A DNA stretch of 64,000 nt, from positions 1-64,000 of the forward strand of contig JBDHWC010000003.1 of the NCBI GenBank assembly GCA_039809985.1. The letters run 5' to 3'. This DNA comes from JAICJJ01 sp039809985. GTDB taxonomy: Bacteria > Chloroflexota > Chloroflexia > Thermomicrobiales > UBA6265. Every line of letters starts with the position of its first letter. The stretch's first letter is position 1. A program made the translations under genes and the position numbers. Positions 34,496-43,421 of this stretch are shown here, in pieces. The notes beneath the pieces were generated by a model that saw only the letters and a list, made by a program, of their open reading frames with translations, had not been told where the DNA came from and did not search any database.

Positions 34496-34720
34496 GTGGA
34501 ACTTGACGGGCGCGCCGCGCGGGCGGCACAGGCGCGCGCGAACCTGGTCGCGGCCCTCCGCGAGTGCGGGGACCTCGCCGACGCGGTCGAGGAACTCAAC
34601 GGGACGGACCTGCTCGAGGTGTTGGAATACCTCGACAGCCTGCGGTTCGGCATGGCGGAGTCGAGTCAGTCGTTGCAAGGTGTGCTGAGAGGCTTCGAGG
34701 ACGCCGCACCCTCAGCGTGA
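34496..34720 (+). CDS. Small helical protein of unknown function
   Basis: 74 aa from GTG 34496, with GGGAGG upstream, 42 bases after the amidase stop. It is predicted helical throughout, with a mildly acidic middle (RECGDLADAVEELNGTDLLEVLEYLD). It has no recognisable motif or membrane segment. Its last 9 bases overlap the end of the convergent nth gene. It could be the last gene of the M42-amidase operon. Confidence 0.6.
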   Translation: MELDGRAARAAQARANLVAALRECGDLADAVEELNGTDLLEVLEYLDSLRFGMAESSQSLQGVLRGFEDAAPSA

Positions 34721-35398
34721 CGACGTGACGCCCACCCGGTGGCAAAGGTCGCGCACCGGGCAGTCGGAACAGCGCGGGCGCACGGCCGTGCACCAGTACT
34801 TGCCGAAGGGCATCAGCCAGCGGTTGATCGAGATCCACCGTTCCGGCGGCACGATCGCTTCGAGCGCCGTGAGCGTTTGCTCCGGCGTCTTGGTGCGGAC
34901 AGCCCCCCAGCGGTTGACCACGCGGTGGACGTGGACGTCGACCGAGATGCGCGGCAGGTGGCAGGCAACGCCGAGCGCAAGGTTGGCGCACTTCGGGCCA
35001 ACCCCGTCGAACGAGCGCAGCACGGCGTCGTCGCACGGCAGGATGCCGCCGAACCGCTCCACCGCGGCCCGCGCGATGGCGAGGATTTGACCGGCCTTGC
35101 GGTCGGCAAAGGTCGAACCGGCGATCAGCCGCTCGATTCGGTCAGGGCGCAGATCGGACACGGCGGCCGGGTCCGGCGCGGCCGCGAACAAGCGGCGAAC
35201 CGCGGGTATCGTGGTCTCGTCGCGCGTTCGCACCGAGACAAGGCACGCCACCACTTGCTCGAAGACCGAGTGTCGTCCCTCGTCCGCGAGCCGGAACATG
35301 GCCGGCGGCGGCAGGGTCGCCGCCAGAGCAGCGATCCGATCGAGCGCTTCCGCGACCGGGAACGGCGGGCTCGGCCAGCGCTCGACCCGGTTGCCCAC
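34712..35398 (-). CDS. nth: Endonuclease III-type DNA glycosylase/AP lyase
   Basis: 228 aa from GTG 35398. The HhH-GPD repair enzyme removes oxidised pyrimidines. The hairpin LRSFDGVGPKCANL holds the catalytic Lys (GVGPK) and the Asp is in SVDVHVHRV. The [4Fe-4S] loop CTAVRPRCSDCPVRDLC has the canonical C-x6-C-x2-C-x5-C spacing (~residues 204-220). It starts 4 bases after the dedA stop, so the two are co-transcribed. Confidence 0.93.
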   Translation of the reverse strand: MGNRVERWPSPPFPVAEALDRIAALAATLPPPAMFRLADEGRHSVFEQVVACLVSVRTRDETTIPAVRRLFAAAPDPAAVSDLRPDRIERLIAGSTFADRKAGQILAIARAAVERFGGILPCDDAVLRSFDGVGPKCANLALGVACHLPRISVDVHVHRVVNRWGAVRTKTPEQTLTALEAIVPPERWISINRWLMPFGKYWCTAVRPRCSDCPVRDLCHRVGVTSSR

Positions 35399-35402
35399 AG
35401 GA

Positions 35403-36017
35403 TCAGGAGGTTGCCGAGGCGCGCCGCGCCTCCTTCCAGAGCTTGAGGGCGGCCGGCACGATCGACAGCACGAGGATCAGGAGGACGACCACGATCATCA
35501 CCTTCTCGGCCTGCTCGGCGGGCACCAACTGGCCGAGGAAGAACCCGGCGAGCGGCACGCCAACAGCCCAGAGGAGCGCTCCCACCACGTTGTAGACGAC
35601 GAACGAAGGGTAGCGGAGGGAGCTCATGCCGGCGACCACCGGCGTGAAGGTGCGCACGATCGGAATGAACCGGGCCAAGATCACCGACTTGCCGCCGTGC
35701 TCGGCGAAGAACGCCTCCGACTTGCGGAGATGGTCCGGCTTGAAGTACCGCGACTCCGGCTTGGTGAACAACTGCGGCCCGAACCGCTGGCCGACGCTGT
35801 AGCCGACCGAGTCTCCGATCACCGCCGCGACGAAACAGCCGAGGACCACGATCGCGATGTTGAAGTGGCCCTGCGAGGCCAGGAAGCCGGCGGTGAAGAG
35901 CAGGCTGTCGCCCGGGAGGAAGAAGCCGATCAGCAGGCCGGTCTCGGCGAACACGATCGCGAACAGGCCGAGGTAGCCGACCGTTCGCAGCAGCATCTCG
36001 AGGTCGAATCCGAACAT
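35403..36017 (-). CDS. DedA-family membrane protein
   Basis: 204 aa from ATG 36017, with CGAGG just upstream. The SNARE-associated/DedA domain is recognised by ETGLLIGFFLPGDSLLFTAGFLA, GDSVGYSVGQRFG (re-entrant region), and ARFIPIVRTFTPVVAGMSSL with the conserved Arg residues. It has about 5 helices. DedA proteins are implicated in envelope homeostasis, lipid-carrier recycling and membrane potential. It precedes nth. Confidence 0.92.
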   Translation of the reverse strand: MFGFDLEMLLRTVGYLGLFAIVFAETGLLIGFFLPGDSLLFTAGFLASQGHFNIAIVVLGCFVAAVIGDSVGYSVGQRFGPQLFTKPESRYFKPDHLRKSEAFFAEHGGKSVILARFIPIVRTFTPVVAGMSSLRYPSFVVYNVVGALLWAVGVPLAGFFLGQLVPAEQAEKVMIVVVLLILVLSIVPAALKLWKEARRASATS

Positions 36018-36090
36018 GGGGCCTCGTTCTGTCGCGGGCGGTGAGCGGCCGGTCCGCCCCCCTCTCGATTGCTGCCGAGTATACGCAGGC

Positions 36091-37005
36091 TCAGCCGGTT
36101 GCCGGCGCGACGGGCCCCGCCCCGCCGAACAGGTCGTGCCAGAGCAACCGGGCCGCCCATGCCCGGTTCGGCCGCCAGCGGTGGGCGAGACGGTCAAGCT
36201 CGCGCATGGTCAAGTCGGGTTGACCGTAGGCCACCCGGGCGGCCCGCAGCAACGCGACATCGCCGGACGGATGGGCGTCGGGGTCCGCGAGACCCCAGAG
36301 ACGCGCCGCGGCCACGCTCCACGGGCCGACGCCCGGCGTGGCCAGCATCAGCCGGTCCTGCTCCCGCGGATCCGTGCCGGAGTCCCACATGTCAGGGTAC
36401 TCGACCCACAACCGGGCGACGCGAATCAGCGTCTCGCACCGCATGCGGGTGAGACCGGTCGTCCGCAACGCCTCGACCGAGTCTGACGCGAGGTCGACCG
36501 CCGTCGGCAGCGGCCACAAGGTGCGGCCCCCGAGGCAGAGGCCGGGATGATGCCGCGCGGCCACTCGCGCCAGCATGGTCGCGCCGGAGGCCACGGTGAC
36601 CCCTTGGCCGGCGACCGCGGAGAGCATCCCCTCCCACAGCCCGCCGTCGGCGAACGGCCGCAGGTCGGCGTGCTCGGCGGCCAGCGCGCTCACGACCGGG
36701 TCGTCGAACGCGGGCACCGTCTGCCCGACACCGAGCACGTCCGCTAGCCAAACGAGGTCGTCGTCCGCCTCGGCGGTCCCTTCGATCTCCAGTTGCGTCG
36801 GACGCGACTGGCGCACGGAGCGCCAGACGACAACGCTGCCGCTCCAGCCGACCCAATGCAGCCGGTCGCCGGCCCAGTGCACGCTCGGCCAGCGCCCCTT
36901 CCCCCACGCCACCGGACCCGCGGACTTGCTCAGGCTGAACGGGACGCCCACGTTGACGGATCGACTGGGCGCGGTCGGGGGCGTTGCAATGGTCTTAGAA
37001 TCCAT
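36091..37005 (-). CDS. AlkA-type 3-methyladenine DNA glycosylase
   Basis: 304 aa from ATG 37005, with GGAGAG upstream. The first ~100 residues form an AlkA_N-like beta domain (GKGRWPSVHWAGDRLHWVGW). The HhH-GPD part follows: WEGMLSAVAGQGVTV, LATPGVGPWSVAAARLWGL and the catalytic Asp in HPSGDVALLRA. It has no Fe-S cluster, as is usual for AlkA. It removes alkylated purines. With nth, mutY, uvrC and polX it belongs to the window's scattered repair set. Confidence 0.85.
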   Translation of the reverse strand: MDSKTIATPPTAPSRSVNVGVPFSLSKSAGPVAWGKGRWPSVHWAGDRLHWVGWSGSVVVWRSVRQSRPTQLEIEGTAEADDDLVWLADVLGVGQTVPAFDDPVVSALAAEHADLRPFADGGLWEGMLSAVAGQGVTVASGATMLARVAARHHPGLCLGGRTLWPLPTAVDLASDSVEALRTTGLTRMRCETLIRVARLWVEYPDMWDSGTDPREQDRLMLATPGVGPWSVAAARLWGLADPDAHPSGDVALLRAARVAYGQPDLTMRELDRLAHRWRPNRAWAARLLWHDLFGGAGPVAPATG

Positions 37006-37052
37006 GGGATATGTTGCTCTCCAGCGCGTCTCCGGCAACGTTCGCCCGAGCG

Positions 37053-37058
37053 TACAAT
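37053..37058 (+). promoter_or_regulatory. Possible -10 for the MFS gene
   Basis: TACAAT is a good -10 hexamer in the 120-base divergent gap between the AlkA and MFS genes. No matching -35 is seen. The leader to ATG 37126 would be ~60 bases. Confidence 0.35.
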
Positions 37059-37125
37059 GCCGTCCGGCCCGGACGCCTGCGGCCGACGAGTTCGCCTCAA
37101 CGCCGAAGCGGGTGTGCGCCGGACC

Positions 37126-38430
37126 ATGACCGACACCGAGGACGCCCTGCTGCCCTCGACCACGCTCGGCGTTGCCGAGCCCGACGGCGGGGTCGAGTCA
37201 CTGGTCGAGACAAGCGACACGCCGCGCGACGGGGCGCTCAGCGCCTTCCAGTCGCGAGAGTTCCTCCTCTTCTGGATCTCCCTCTCGCTCTCCCTGACCG
37301 GCGTCTGGCTCCGAGTCACGGCCCAAGGCTGGCTGGTCTACAACCTGACCAGCAACGCATTCCTGCTCGGCTTGGTCAGTTTCTTCCAGGCGGCACCGGT
37401 GCTGATCGCCTCGCCAATCGCTGGCGCGCTCCTCGACCGCGTCGACCGGCGGAAGGTGCTGCTGGTCGTTCAGGTCATCGTCTCGATCGCCACGTTTCTG
37501 CTGGCGACGCTGGTCGCCACCGGCCACGTCCAGGTGTGGCACATCATGGTCATCGCGGTCGTCGTCGGCACCTGCTCGGGGTTCGACTGGCCGGCTCGCC
37601 TGTCGCTGGTTCCGGCGCTGGTCAAGCCGTCGCAGTTGCAGAGCGCGGTGGCGCTCAACTCGGCCGCGTTCAACGGGTCGCGCGTGATCGGCCCGATCGC
37701 CGCCGGCTTCCTGATCGCGGCGGTCGGCGCGGCGGCCTGCTTCTACCTGAACGCCATGATGTACCTCCCGTTCATCGTGGTCCTCGCCACCCTGACGATC
37801 GACCGGGCCTCCGCCAGCAAGGCGCGCACGAGCTCGCCGATGGAGGACCTGGTCGAGGGCTATCGGTACATCTGGCGAACGCCGACGATCCGCAGTTTGC
37901 TCTCAGTCGACATCGTGCCGCTCACCTTCGGCATCGCCTACTTCACGCTCGCCCCAGCGGTCGCGCGCAGCGTGCTCGGCCTCGACAGCGAGGGACTCGG
38001 CGGTTTGCTCGCAGCCAACGGCGTCGGCTATCTCGGCGGCACGGTCCTCGTCGCTCTGATGAGCGGCATCCGTCGGCGCGGCCGGATCGTCGTCTACGGC
38101 GTCGCCATCTACGCCGTCCTCATCGTCGCCTTCGCCCTTTCCAGCAACCCGATGCTCTCCGGCGGTCTCCTCTTCCTGATCGGACTCACGGTCGCGACCT
38201 ACGGCGTGATGAACGACACGCTGCTGCAAACCAAGGTCGACGACGACTATCGCGGCCGGGTGCTGGCGGTCTACTCGATGTTCTGGGGCCTGACGCCGAT
38301 CGGCTCGCTCGAGGCTGGCATTCTGGCGAACGCGATCGGCGTCCAGCACGCGCTCGCGATCAACGGCCTGATCGTGCTGCTCTACGCCCCGTTCCTCTGG
38401 TTCAAGACGCCGCTGCGGCAGATCGACTGA
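37126..38430 (+). CDS. MFS exporter (EntS-like, MFS_3 type)
   Basis: 434 aa from ATG 37126; the upstream frame is noise and the ribosome site is weak. A ~40-residue acidic cytoplasmic tail precedes 12 predicted helices. The MFS loop motif between helices 2 and 3 is GALLDRVDRRKVLL (usual GxLaDRxxRR). Other stretches typical of this subfamily are SLVPALVKPSQLQSAVALNSAAFNGSRVIGP (cited in part) and DDYRGRVLAVYSMFWGLTPIGSL. Relatives export siderophores or drugs; the substrate here is unknown. It converges on mgtE. Confidence 0.88.
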   Translation: MTDTEDALLPSTTLGVAEPDGGVESLVETSDTPRDGALSAFQSREFLLFWISLSLSLTGVWLRVTAQGWLVYNLTSNAFLLGLVSFFQAAPVLIASPIAGALLDRVDRRKVLLVVQVIVSIATFLLATLVATGHVQVWHIMVIAVVVGTCSGFDWPARLSLVPALVKPSQLQSAVALNSAAFNGSRVIGPIAAGFLIAAVGAAACFYLNAMMYLPFIVVLATLTIDRASASKARTSSPMEDLVEGYRYIWRTPTIRSLLSVDIVPLTFGIAYFTLAPAVARSVLGLDSEGLGGLLAANGVGYLGGTVLVALMSGIRRRGRIVVYGVAIYAVLIVAFALSSNPMLSGGLLFLIGLTVATYGVMNDTLLQTKVDDDYRGRVLAVYSMFWGLTPIGSLEAGILANAIGVQHALAINGLIVLLYAPFLWFKTPLRQID

Positions 38431-38442
38431 ACCCGCACGATC

Positions 38443-39801
38443 TCACAGGCCCAGCAGCAGGCGGGCGGTCATGAAGTAGATGACCAGCCCGGTGCCGTCG
38501 ACGAGCGTGGCGATCATCGGGGCCGAGACCACCGCCGGGTCGATCCCGAGCTTCCGCAGCACCAGCGGCAGGACCGAGGCGACGCTCGCGGACCAGAGCG
38601 TGATCAGCGAGATGGAGATCGCCACCACCCAGCCGACGCGCAGGCCGACGCCGAGCATCTGCGTCCGTCCGAACGCCACCACCGCCATCGTCAGCCCGAG
38701 GATGATGCCGACCGTGAACTCCTTCGCCAGCACCCACCAGACGTCCCGCAGGCGGACCTCGCCGACCGCGAGGGCGCGGACCAGCGTCGTCGTCACCTGA
38801 CTGCCGACATTGCCGCCGGTGCCGATCAGCAAGGGGATGAAGTACGAGAGCGCCACGACCTGCGAGATCTCGTCGCTGAAGGCCCGGAGCACGGTCCCGG
38901 TGTAGGCCTCCGCCGCGAACAGCACCAGCAGCCAGACCACGCGCCTGCGCACCAGCAAGGAGACGCCGGCCCGACGGTACGGAACCTCCAACGGCTGCGA
39001 GCCGCCGAGCCGCTCGATGTCCTCGGTGGCCTCCTCCTCGAGCACCTCGGACACGTCGTCTTGGGTGATGATCCCGACCAGCCGGTTGTCGGCGTCGACC
39101 ACCGGCAGCGCCAGCAGGCGATGGTCGACGAGCAGCTGCGCGGCCACCTCCTGGTCGGTGGTGTCCCGCACGGTCGTCGGGTTGGCGATCATCGCCCGCG
39201 TCACCGGCTCGTCCCGCCGCGACAGCACGAGCTCGCGCAGGGAGAGCACCCCCATCAACCGCTCGTCGGCGTCGATCACGTAGACGTAGTAGATCGTCTC
39301 GGCCTCGCCCGCGAGCTGGCTGAGCGCCGCCAGGGCCTCGCCGGTCGTCAGACTCGGGGAGACGGCGACGAAGGCCGGCGTCATGATGCTGCCGGCCGTG
39401 TCGGGCGGGTACGACATCAGGTCGCGGATCTCTGCGGCGTCGGCCGGCTCCATCCGGACCAGGAGTTCCTCCGCCTCGACCGGGGTCAGTTCCTCGATCA
39501 CGTCGGTGGCGTCGTCCGGGTGCATCGCCTCCAGGACGTCGGCGGCGTCCCCTTGGCTCAGCGAACGGACGATGATCGCCGTCTCGGCCGGCTCCAGGAA
39601 GCCGAGCACGTCGCGCACCTCGTCGTCGGGCATCGCCCGCAGCAGCGCGGCGACCTCCGCCGCCCCGAGCGTGGGCAGCACCTCCGCCATGACCGCCGGG
39701 CCCGCGCCGACGGCCAGTTCGGCGAGACCCGCCGCCGACCCGCCCCGGACCGCCGAGCGGATCCGGTCGCCCCATGGCTCACCCTGCGGCTCGTCCTCCA
39801 T
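38443..39801 (-). CDS. mgtE: Magnesium transporter MgtE
   Basis: 452 aa from ATG 39801, which has GGGGAGG upstream. The domain order is standard. The N domain (~1-125) is a helical superhelix with repeated acidic stretches such as MHPDDATDVIEELTP. Two CBS domains (~130-250: VSPSLTTGEALAAL, ALPVVDADNRLVGIIT) sense Mg2+. The C-terminal five-helix pore includes LIGTGGNVGSQ and late SAPMIATLVDGTGLVIYF with the selectivity Asp. It is a Mg2+-gated channel-like importer. Confidence 0.95.
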   Translation of the reverse strand: MEDEPQGEPWGDRIRSAVRGGSAAGLAELAVGAGPAVMAEVLPTLGAAEVAALLRAMPDDEVRDVLGFLEPAETAIIVRSLSQGDAADVLEAMHPDDATDVIEELTPVEAEELLVRMEPADAAEIRDLMSYPPDTAGSIMTPAFVAVSPSLTTGEALAALSQLAGEAETIYYVYVIDADERLMGVLSLRELVLSRRDEPVTRAMIANPTTVRDTTDQEVAAQLLVDHRLLALPVVDADNRLVGIITQDDVSEVLEEEATEDIERLGGSQPLEVPYRRAGVSLLVRRRVVWLLVLFAAEAYTGTVLRAFSDEISQVVALSYFIPLLIGTGGNVGSQVTTTLVRALAVGEVRLRDVWWVLAKEFTVGIILGLTMAVVAFGRTQMLGVGLRVGWVVAISISLITLWSASVASVLPLVLRKLGIDPAVVSAPMIATLVDGTGLVIYFMTARLLLGL

Positions 39802-39879
39802 CGGACCGCCTCCCCGTGTCTCTTCCCTCGCCCACCCGGCCCGTCGCTCGCCGGTTCGCCGTCGGCGGCGCGCACACCC

Positions 39880-39885
39880 TACGAT
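39880..39885 (+). promoter_or_regulatory. -10 element (TACGAT) 7 bases before a GTG start
   Basis: TACGAT is followed by exactly 7 bases and GTG 39893, the spacing expected for a leaderless transcript. No clear -35 and no ribosome site are seen. Confidence 0.4.
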
Positions 39886-39892
39886 ACGCTGC

Positions 39893-40747
39893 GTGACCAT
39901 CCCGGACCCGGCTGCCACGCAATCCGGATCGAGACTAGCCGTAGTCGTTGCCGACGCCGTCGCATCCGCGGTCGGCGCAGCGCTGTCGACTGTCGCCACC
40001 CCCGCTGAGGATCGCGGCCGCGCACGCATCGTTGTGCCGCGAGGCCCGTCCGACGAACTGCTCGCAGCGGCTGTCAGGGCCGTTCGGGCCCGCGATCGGG
40101 CGAGCGGCATGCCGGAGGGCACCGCTGTGCTGCGGTCACCCGGCCGGGTGGGAGCGCTAGCGGCGCTGGCCCGCGAATCGTGGACTTCCGTGCCGTTGGG
40201 TGCGGGGGCCGAGCGATTTGACCAAGCCCGCCTTCCGAGCGAACTCCTGCGGTCGAACCTGACGGTGGTTACCCTTCTCCCCCCGCTCGGAACCGACATC
40301 GAGCGCCCGGTGGCGCTGCTCGCCCGATTCGCCGATCCCAGGCAGATCGCCGCCGCCCAATTGCACGATTTCGACGCCGGGGCCTTCGCTGAATTGGCCT
40401 CGCCTTTGCCAACTGGCCTTCTGCTCCTCGTCGGGCGCGTCGGTGGTTACATCGTGGCCGCCGCAACTCGGGACCTGCTCGCGGCCGAGTTGGCATGGGA
40501 GGCGTTCCGGGAGCTCGCGCGCGACACTGCCGGGCCGGTCGCCTGGCAGGCACCTGTCGTCCAGCGCCTCGCCCAACTCGACCCTCGCGCTCGGCATCCG
40601 GACGAACTCGACCTCGAGGTTCGCTCGCTCGATCTAGCCTGCGAGCAGGTTGCCGGCAAACTTCGGTCGTGGCTGGAAATGAGGCTCGGCATCCCCGAGT
40701 CCCTGGCCAGAGGCAAGACGGTGCCGAGCACTTCCGCCGCGGGTTGA
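39893..40747 (+). CDS. Hypothetical protein, no family recognised
   Basis: 284 aa from GTG 39893; the start is inferred from the -10 element and from where sense-like composition begins. It looks soluble, alpha/beta, with a central part of short hydrophobic strands (LRSNLTVVTLLPPLG; GLLLLVGRVGGYIVAAA) and no membrane helix or metal motif. The C-terminal third is helical (DLACEQVAGKLRSWLEM). It ends 88 bases before uvrC. I do not recognise it, and nothing around it gives a clear clue. Confidence 0.6.
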   Translation: MTIPDPAATQSGSRLAVVVADAVASAVGAALSTVATPAEDRGRARIVVPRGPSDELLAAAVRAVRARDRASGMPEGTAVLRSPGRVGALAALARESWTSVPLGAGAERFDQARLPSELLRSNLTVVTLLPPLGTDIERPVALLARFADPRQIAAAQLHDFDAGAFAELASPLPTGLLLLVGRVGGYIVAAATRDLLAAELAWEAFRELARDTAGPVAWQAPVVQRLAQLDPRARHPDELDLEVRSLDLACEQVAGKLRSWLEMRLGIPESLARGKTVPSTSAAG

Positions 40748-40820
40748 CGACAACGGATTCAGGGCCGCCACGCGCCACAGTCATTGCCCACGACGTCGGC
40801 TTCCGCCGGTCCCCGGCGGA

Positions 40821-40826
40821 TATACT
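40821..40826 (+). promoter_or_regulatory. -10 element (TATACT) close to the uvrC start
   Basis: TATACT ends 9 bases before ATG 40836, so the uvrC mRNA would have only ~3 untranslated bases. There is no ribosome site. The -35 is poor. Confidence 0.45.
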
Positions 40827-40835
40827 GAGATCGAC

Positions 40836-42683
40836 ATGCCATCCTCGAATCGCCCCGACTTCAGCAATCGACTCCGTGCCCTCGCCGCCTCGCCCGGCGT
40901 CTACCTGATGAAGGACGCCGACGGCGGCATCCTGTACGTCGGGAAGGCGGCGCGCCTGCGGGACCGGGTTCGCTCCTACTTCGCCAGCCCGCGCGGACAC
41001 GACGCCAAGACGCGCGAGCTGGTGCGCCACATCGCCGACTTCGACGTGATCCGCACCGATACGGCGACCGAGGCGCTGATCCTCGAGAACGAACTGATCA
41101 AGCGGCACCAGCCGAAGTACAACGTCATGCTGAAGGACAGCAAGACGTACCCGTACCTGAAGATCACGGCCGAGGAGTGGCCCCGGGTGATTCTCACCCG
41201 CCGGATCGTCAAGGACGGCGGCCGCTACTTCGGCCCGTACACCTCCGCCGGTGCCGCCTACCGGACGCTGAACCTGCTCAACCGCCTCTTCCCCTACCGC
41301 AAGTGCGACAAGAAGATCACCGGCCACGACGACGTCTGCCTCTACTACCACCTCCACCAGTGCAGCGCGCCGTGCATCGGCGCGGTCGACCACGCCACCT
41401 ACATGGAGTCGCTCGAACAGACCGCGCTCTTCCTCGAGGGCAACGCCGACGCCGTCGTCGCCCCGCTCGAGGAGGAGATGGCCCAGGCCGCGGACGCGTG
41501 GAACTTCGAGCGGGCCGCCGAGCTGCGCGACCGCCTGCAGGCAATCCGGCACGTCATCGAACGACAGAAGATCGTCAGCCCGAACGGCACCAACGCCGAC
41601 GTGGTCGCGGTCGCGAAGGGCGCCGGGGGCGACGCCGGCGTCCAGGTCGGCTTCCTGCGCAACGGGAAGTTGCTCGGCTCCGAGTTCTTCCCGATGCGCA
41701 CCCGGGTCGAGGACCCCGAGTCGGAGATCGTCTCCGGCTTCATCGGCCAGTTCTACGCCGAGGCGGCGATGGTGCCGCCGCTGATCCTCGTCGGCGACGC
41801 CTTGCCGGAGGGCGAGATCGAGATCCTCGGTGAGTGGCTCGCCGAGCGCCGCGGCGGCAAGGTCGAGATCGTCCGGCCGCAGCGTGGCGAGAAGCGCCAA
41901 CTGGTCCAGATGGTTGCCAAGAGCGCGGCCGAGAACCTGGAGCAGAGCCGAATCAAGTTCCTGACGGACGAGCAGCGGATGACCGCGGCGATGTCGGAAC
42001 TGGCCGACGCCCTCGAGCTGCCGCGCCTGCCGCGCCGCATCGAGTGCTTCGACATCTCGAATCTGCAGGGCACGAACACCGTCGCCAGCATGGTCGTCTT
42101 CGAGGACGGCCGGCCGGCGAAGCGCGAGTACCGGCGGTTCACGATCAAGACCGTCGAGGGCAGCAACGACTTCGCCTCGATGCACGAGGTCATCCAGCGG
42201 CGATTCCGGCGGGCGGCCGAGGCTGCGGCGGACGGCGACGAACAGGGAAAGTGGGCCGCCCTCCCCGACTTGGTGATCGTCGACGGCGGGAAGGGCCAAC
42301 TCGGGGCGGCGCTGGACGCGCTGGCCGAGGTCGGCTGGGACGGGCAGGCCATCGTCTCCCTCGCCAAGGAGAACGAGGAGATCTTCGTTCCCGGCCAGCC
42401 GTTCCCGGTGGTGCTGCCGCGCGACTCGCAGGCGCTCTTCCTCGTGCAGCGGATCCGCGACGAGGCTCACCGGTTCGCGATCACCTTCCACCGGGAGCGA
42501 AGGTCGAAGGCGGCGGTCCACTCCCGGCTCGACGACGTGCCGGGCATCGGGCCGAAGAAGAAGCAAGCCCTCCTCAAGGCGTTCGGGTCGCTGAAGGCGA
42601 TCAAGGAGGCGACCGCTGACGAGCTCGGCAACGTGCCCGGCATCTCCCCGGCCCTGGTCGAGCAGATCAAGGCGACTCTGTGA
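40836..42683 (+). CDS. uvrC: Excinuclease ABC subunit C
   Basis: 615 aa, normal UvrC length. It makes both incisions in nucleotide-excision repair. The GIY-YIG domain (GVYLMKDADGGILYVGKAARLRDRVRSYF, cited in part) is at ~15-90, and the Cys-rich region YRKCDKKITGHDDVCLYYHLHQCSAPC (part) at ~150-180. The UVR motif (PLEEEMAQAADAWNFERAAELRD, part) is at ~210. The RNase H-like endonuclease follows (IECFDISNLQG; VIVDGGKGQL), and tandem HhH (LDDVPGIGPKKKQALL) ends the protein. Its stop overlaps the next gene as GTGA. Confidence 0.97.
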   Translation: MPSSNRPDFSNRLRALAASPGVYLMKDADGGILYVGKAARLRDRVRSYFASPRGHDAKTRELVRHIADFDVIRTDTATEALILENELIKRHQPKYNVMLKDSKTYPYLKITAEEWPRVILTRRIVKDGGRYFGPYTSAGAAYRTLNLLNRLFPYRKCDKKITGHDDVCLYYHLHQCSAPCIGAVDHATYMESLEQTALFLEGNADAVVAPLEEEMAQAADAWNFERAAELRDRLQAIRHVIERQKIVSPNGTNADVVAVAKGAGGDAGVQVGFLRNGKLLGSEFFPMRTRVEDPESEIVSGFIGQFYAEAAMVPPLILVGDALPEGEIEILGEWLAERRGGKVEIVRPQRGEKRQLVQMVAKSAAENLEQSRIKFLTDEQRMTAAMSELADALELPRLPRRIECFDISNLQGTNTVASMVVFEDGRPAKREYRRFTIKTVEGSNDFASMHEVIQRRFRRAAEAAADGDEQGKWAALPDLVIVDGGKGQLGAALDALAEVGWDGQAIVSLAKENEEIFVPGQPFPVVLPRDSQALFLVQRIRDEAHRFAITFHRERRSKAAVHSRLDDVPGIGPKKKQALLKAFGSLKAIKEATADELGNVPGISPALVEQIKATL

Positions 42684-43348
42684 CGCCAATCACAGCCGGC
42701 GGACCGCTGGTCCTTCCGGCTGACGACCCAGCAGCGATCGCGCTGGCGATCGAGCGACTGGCGTCGGGAGGAGTCGTCGCGGTCCCGACCGACACGGTGT
42801 ACGGCATCGCCGCGTCGCTTGCCGCCCCGTCCGCCCTACGCCGAATCTTCGAGATCAAGGGGCGCTCCACGCTGAAGTCGCTGCCGGTTCTCGTCGCCGG
42901 CGACGAACAGGTCGCACGGGTCGCCATGGCCGCACCGCCAGATCTTCTCGCGTTGGCGCGCCGTTACTGGCCCGGCCCGTTGACCCTGGTGCTGCCTGCC
43001 GAGCCCGATCTTCCCGCGGAGGTTGTCGCAGTCGACGCGGCGGGCAGACGCACGGTTGGCGTGCGCGTGCCCGACCACGCTTGGACTCGCCGGCTGATCG
43101 TCGGGGCCGGCGGGGCGTTGGCCGTCACCAGCGCCAACCGCAGCGGTGAGCCCGAGTCGCGATCGGTCGCCGAAGTGGTGGCGGCCTGTCCCACGGTGGA
43201 CTTGGTCCTCGACGACGGTCCGAGCCCGGGCGGCCTGCCGTCGTCGGTCGTCGCGGCTCTCGATGGCGGCTTGCAGGTGCTGCGCGAGGGGGCGATCCCG
43301 GCCGAGGTACTGCAGCGGTGTTGGCAGGACGTCACCGGCCGGTCCTGA
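42680..43348 (+). CDS. tsaC: L-threonylcarbamoyladenylate synthase (Sua5/YwlC/TsaC family)
   Basis: 222 aa from GTG 42680, translationally coupled to uvrC. It makes the threonylcarbamoyl-AMP used for the t6A37 modification of ANN-decoding tRNAs. YrdC-fold motifs: VVAVPTDTVYGIAA (~31-44), IFEIKGRSTLKSLPVLV with the ATP-binding Lys/Arg, YWPGPLTLVLP and VTSANRSGEPES. It lacks the extra C-terminal Sua5 domain, so it is the short TsaC/YwlC-like form. Confidence 0.93.
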   Translation: MTPITAGGPLVLPADDPAAIALAIERLASGGVVAVPTDTVYGIAASLAAPSALRRIFEIKGRSTLKSLPVLVAGDEQVARVAMAAPPDLLALARRYWPGPLTLVLPAEPDLPAEVVAVDAAGRRTVGVRVPDHAWTRRLIVGAGGALAVTSANRSGEPESRSVAEVVAACPTVDLVLDDGPSPGGLPSSVVAALDGGLQVLREGAIPAEVLQRCWQDVTGRS

Positions 43349-43421
43349 GCGACGGCTGGCGGGCAACGGCACTTCCGGCTAGCATGGGTCGATTGATGTC
43401 GGAGTCGGGAGCGCAGCAGCG

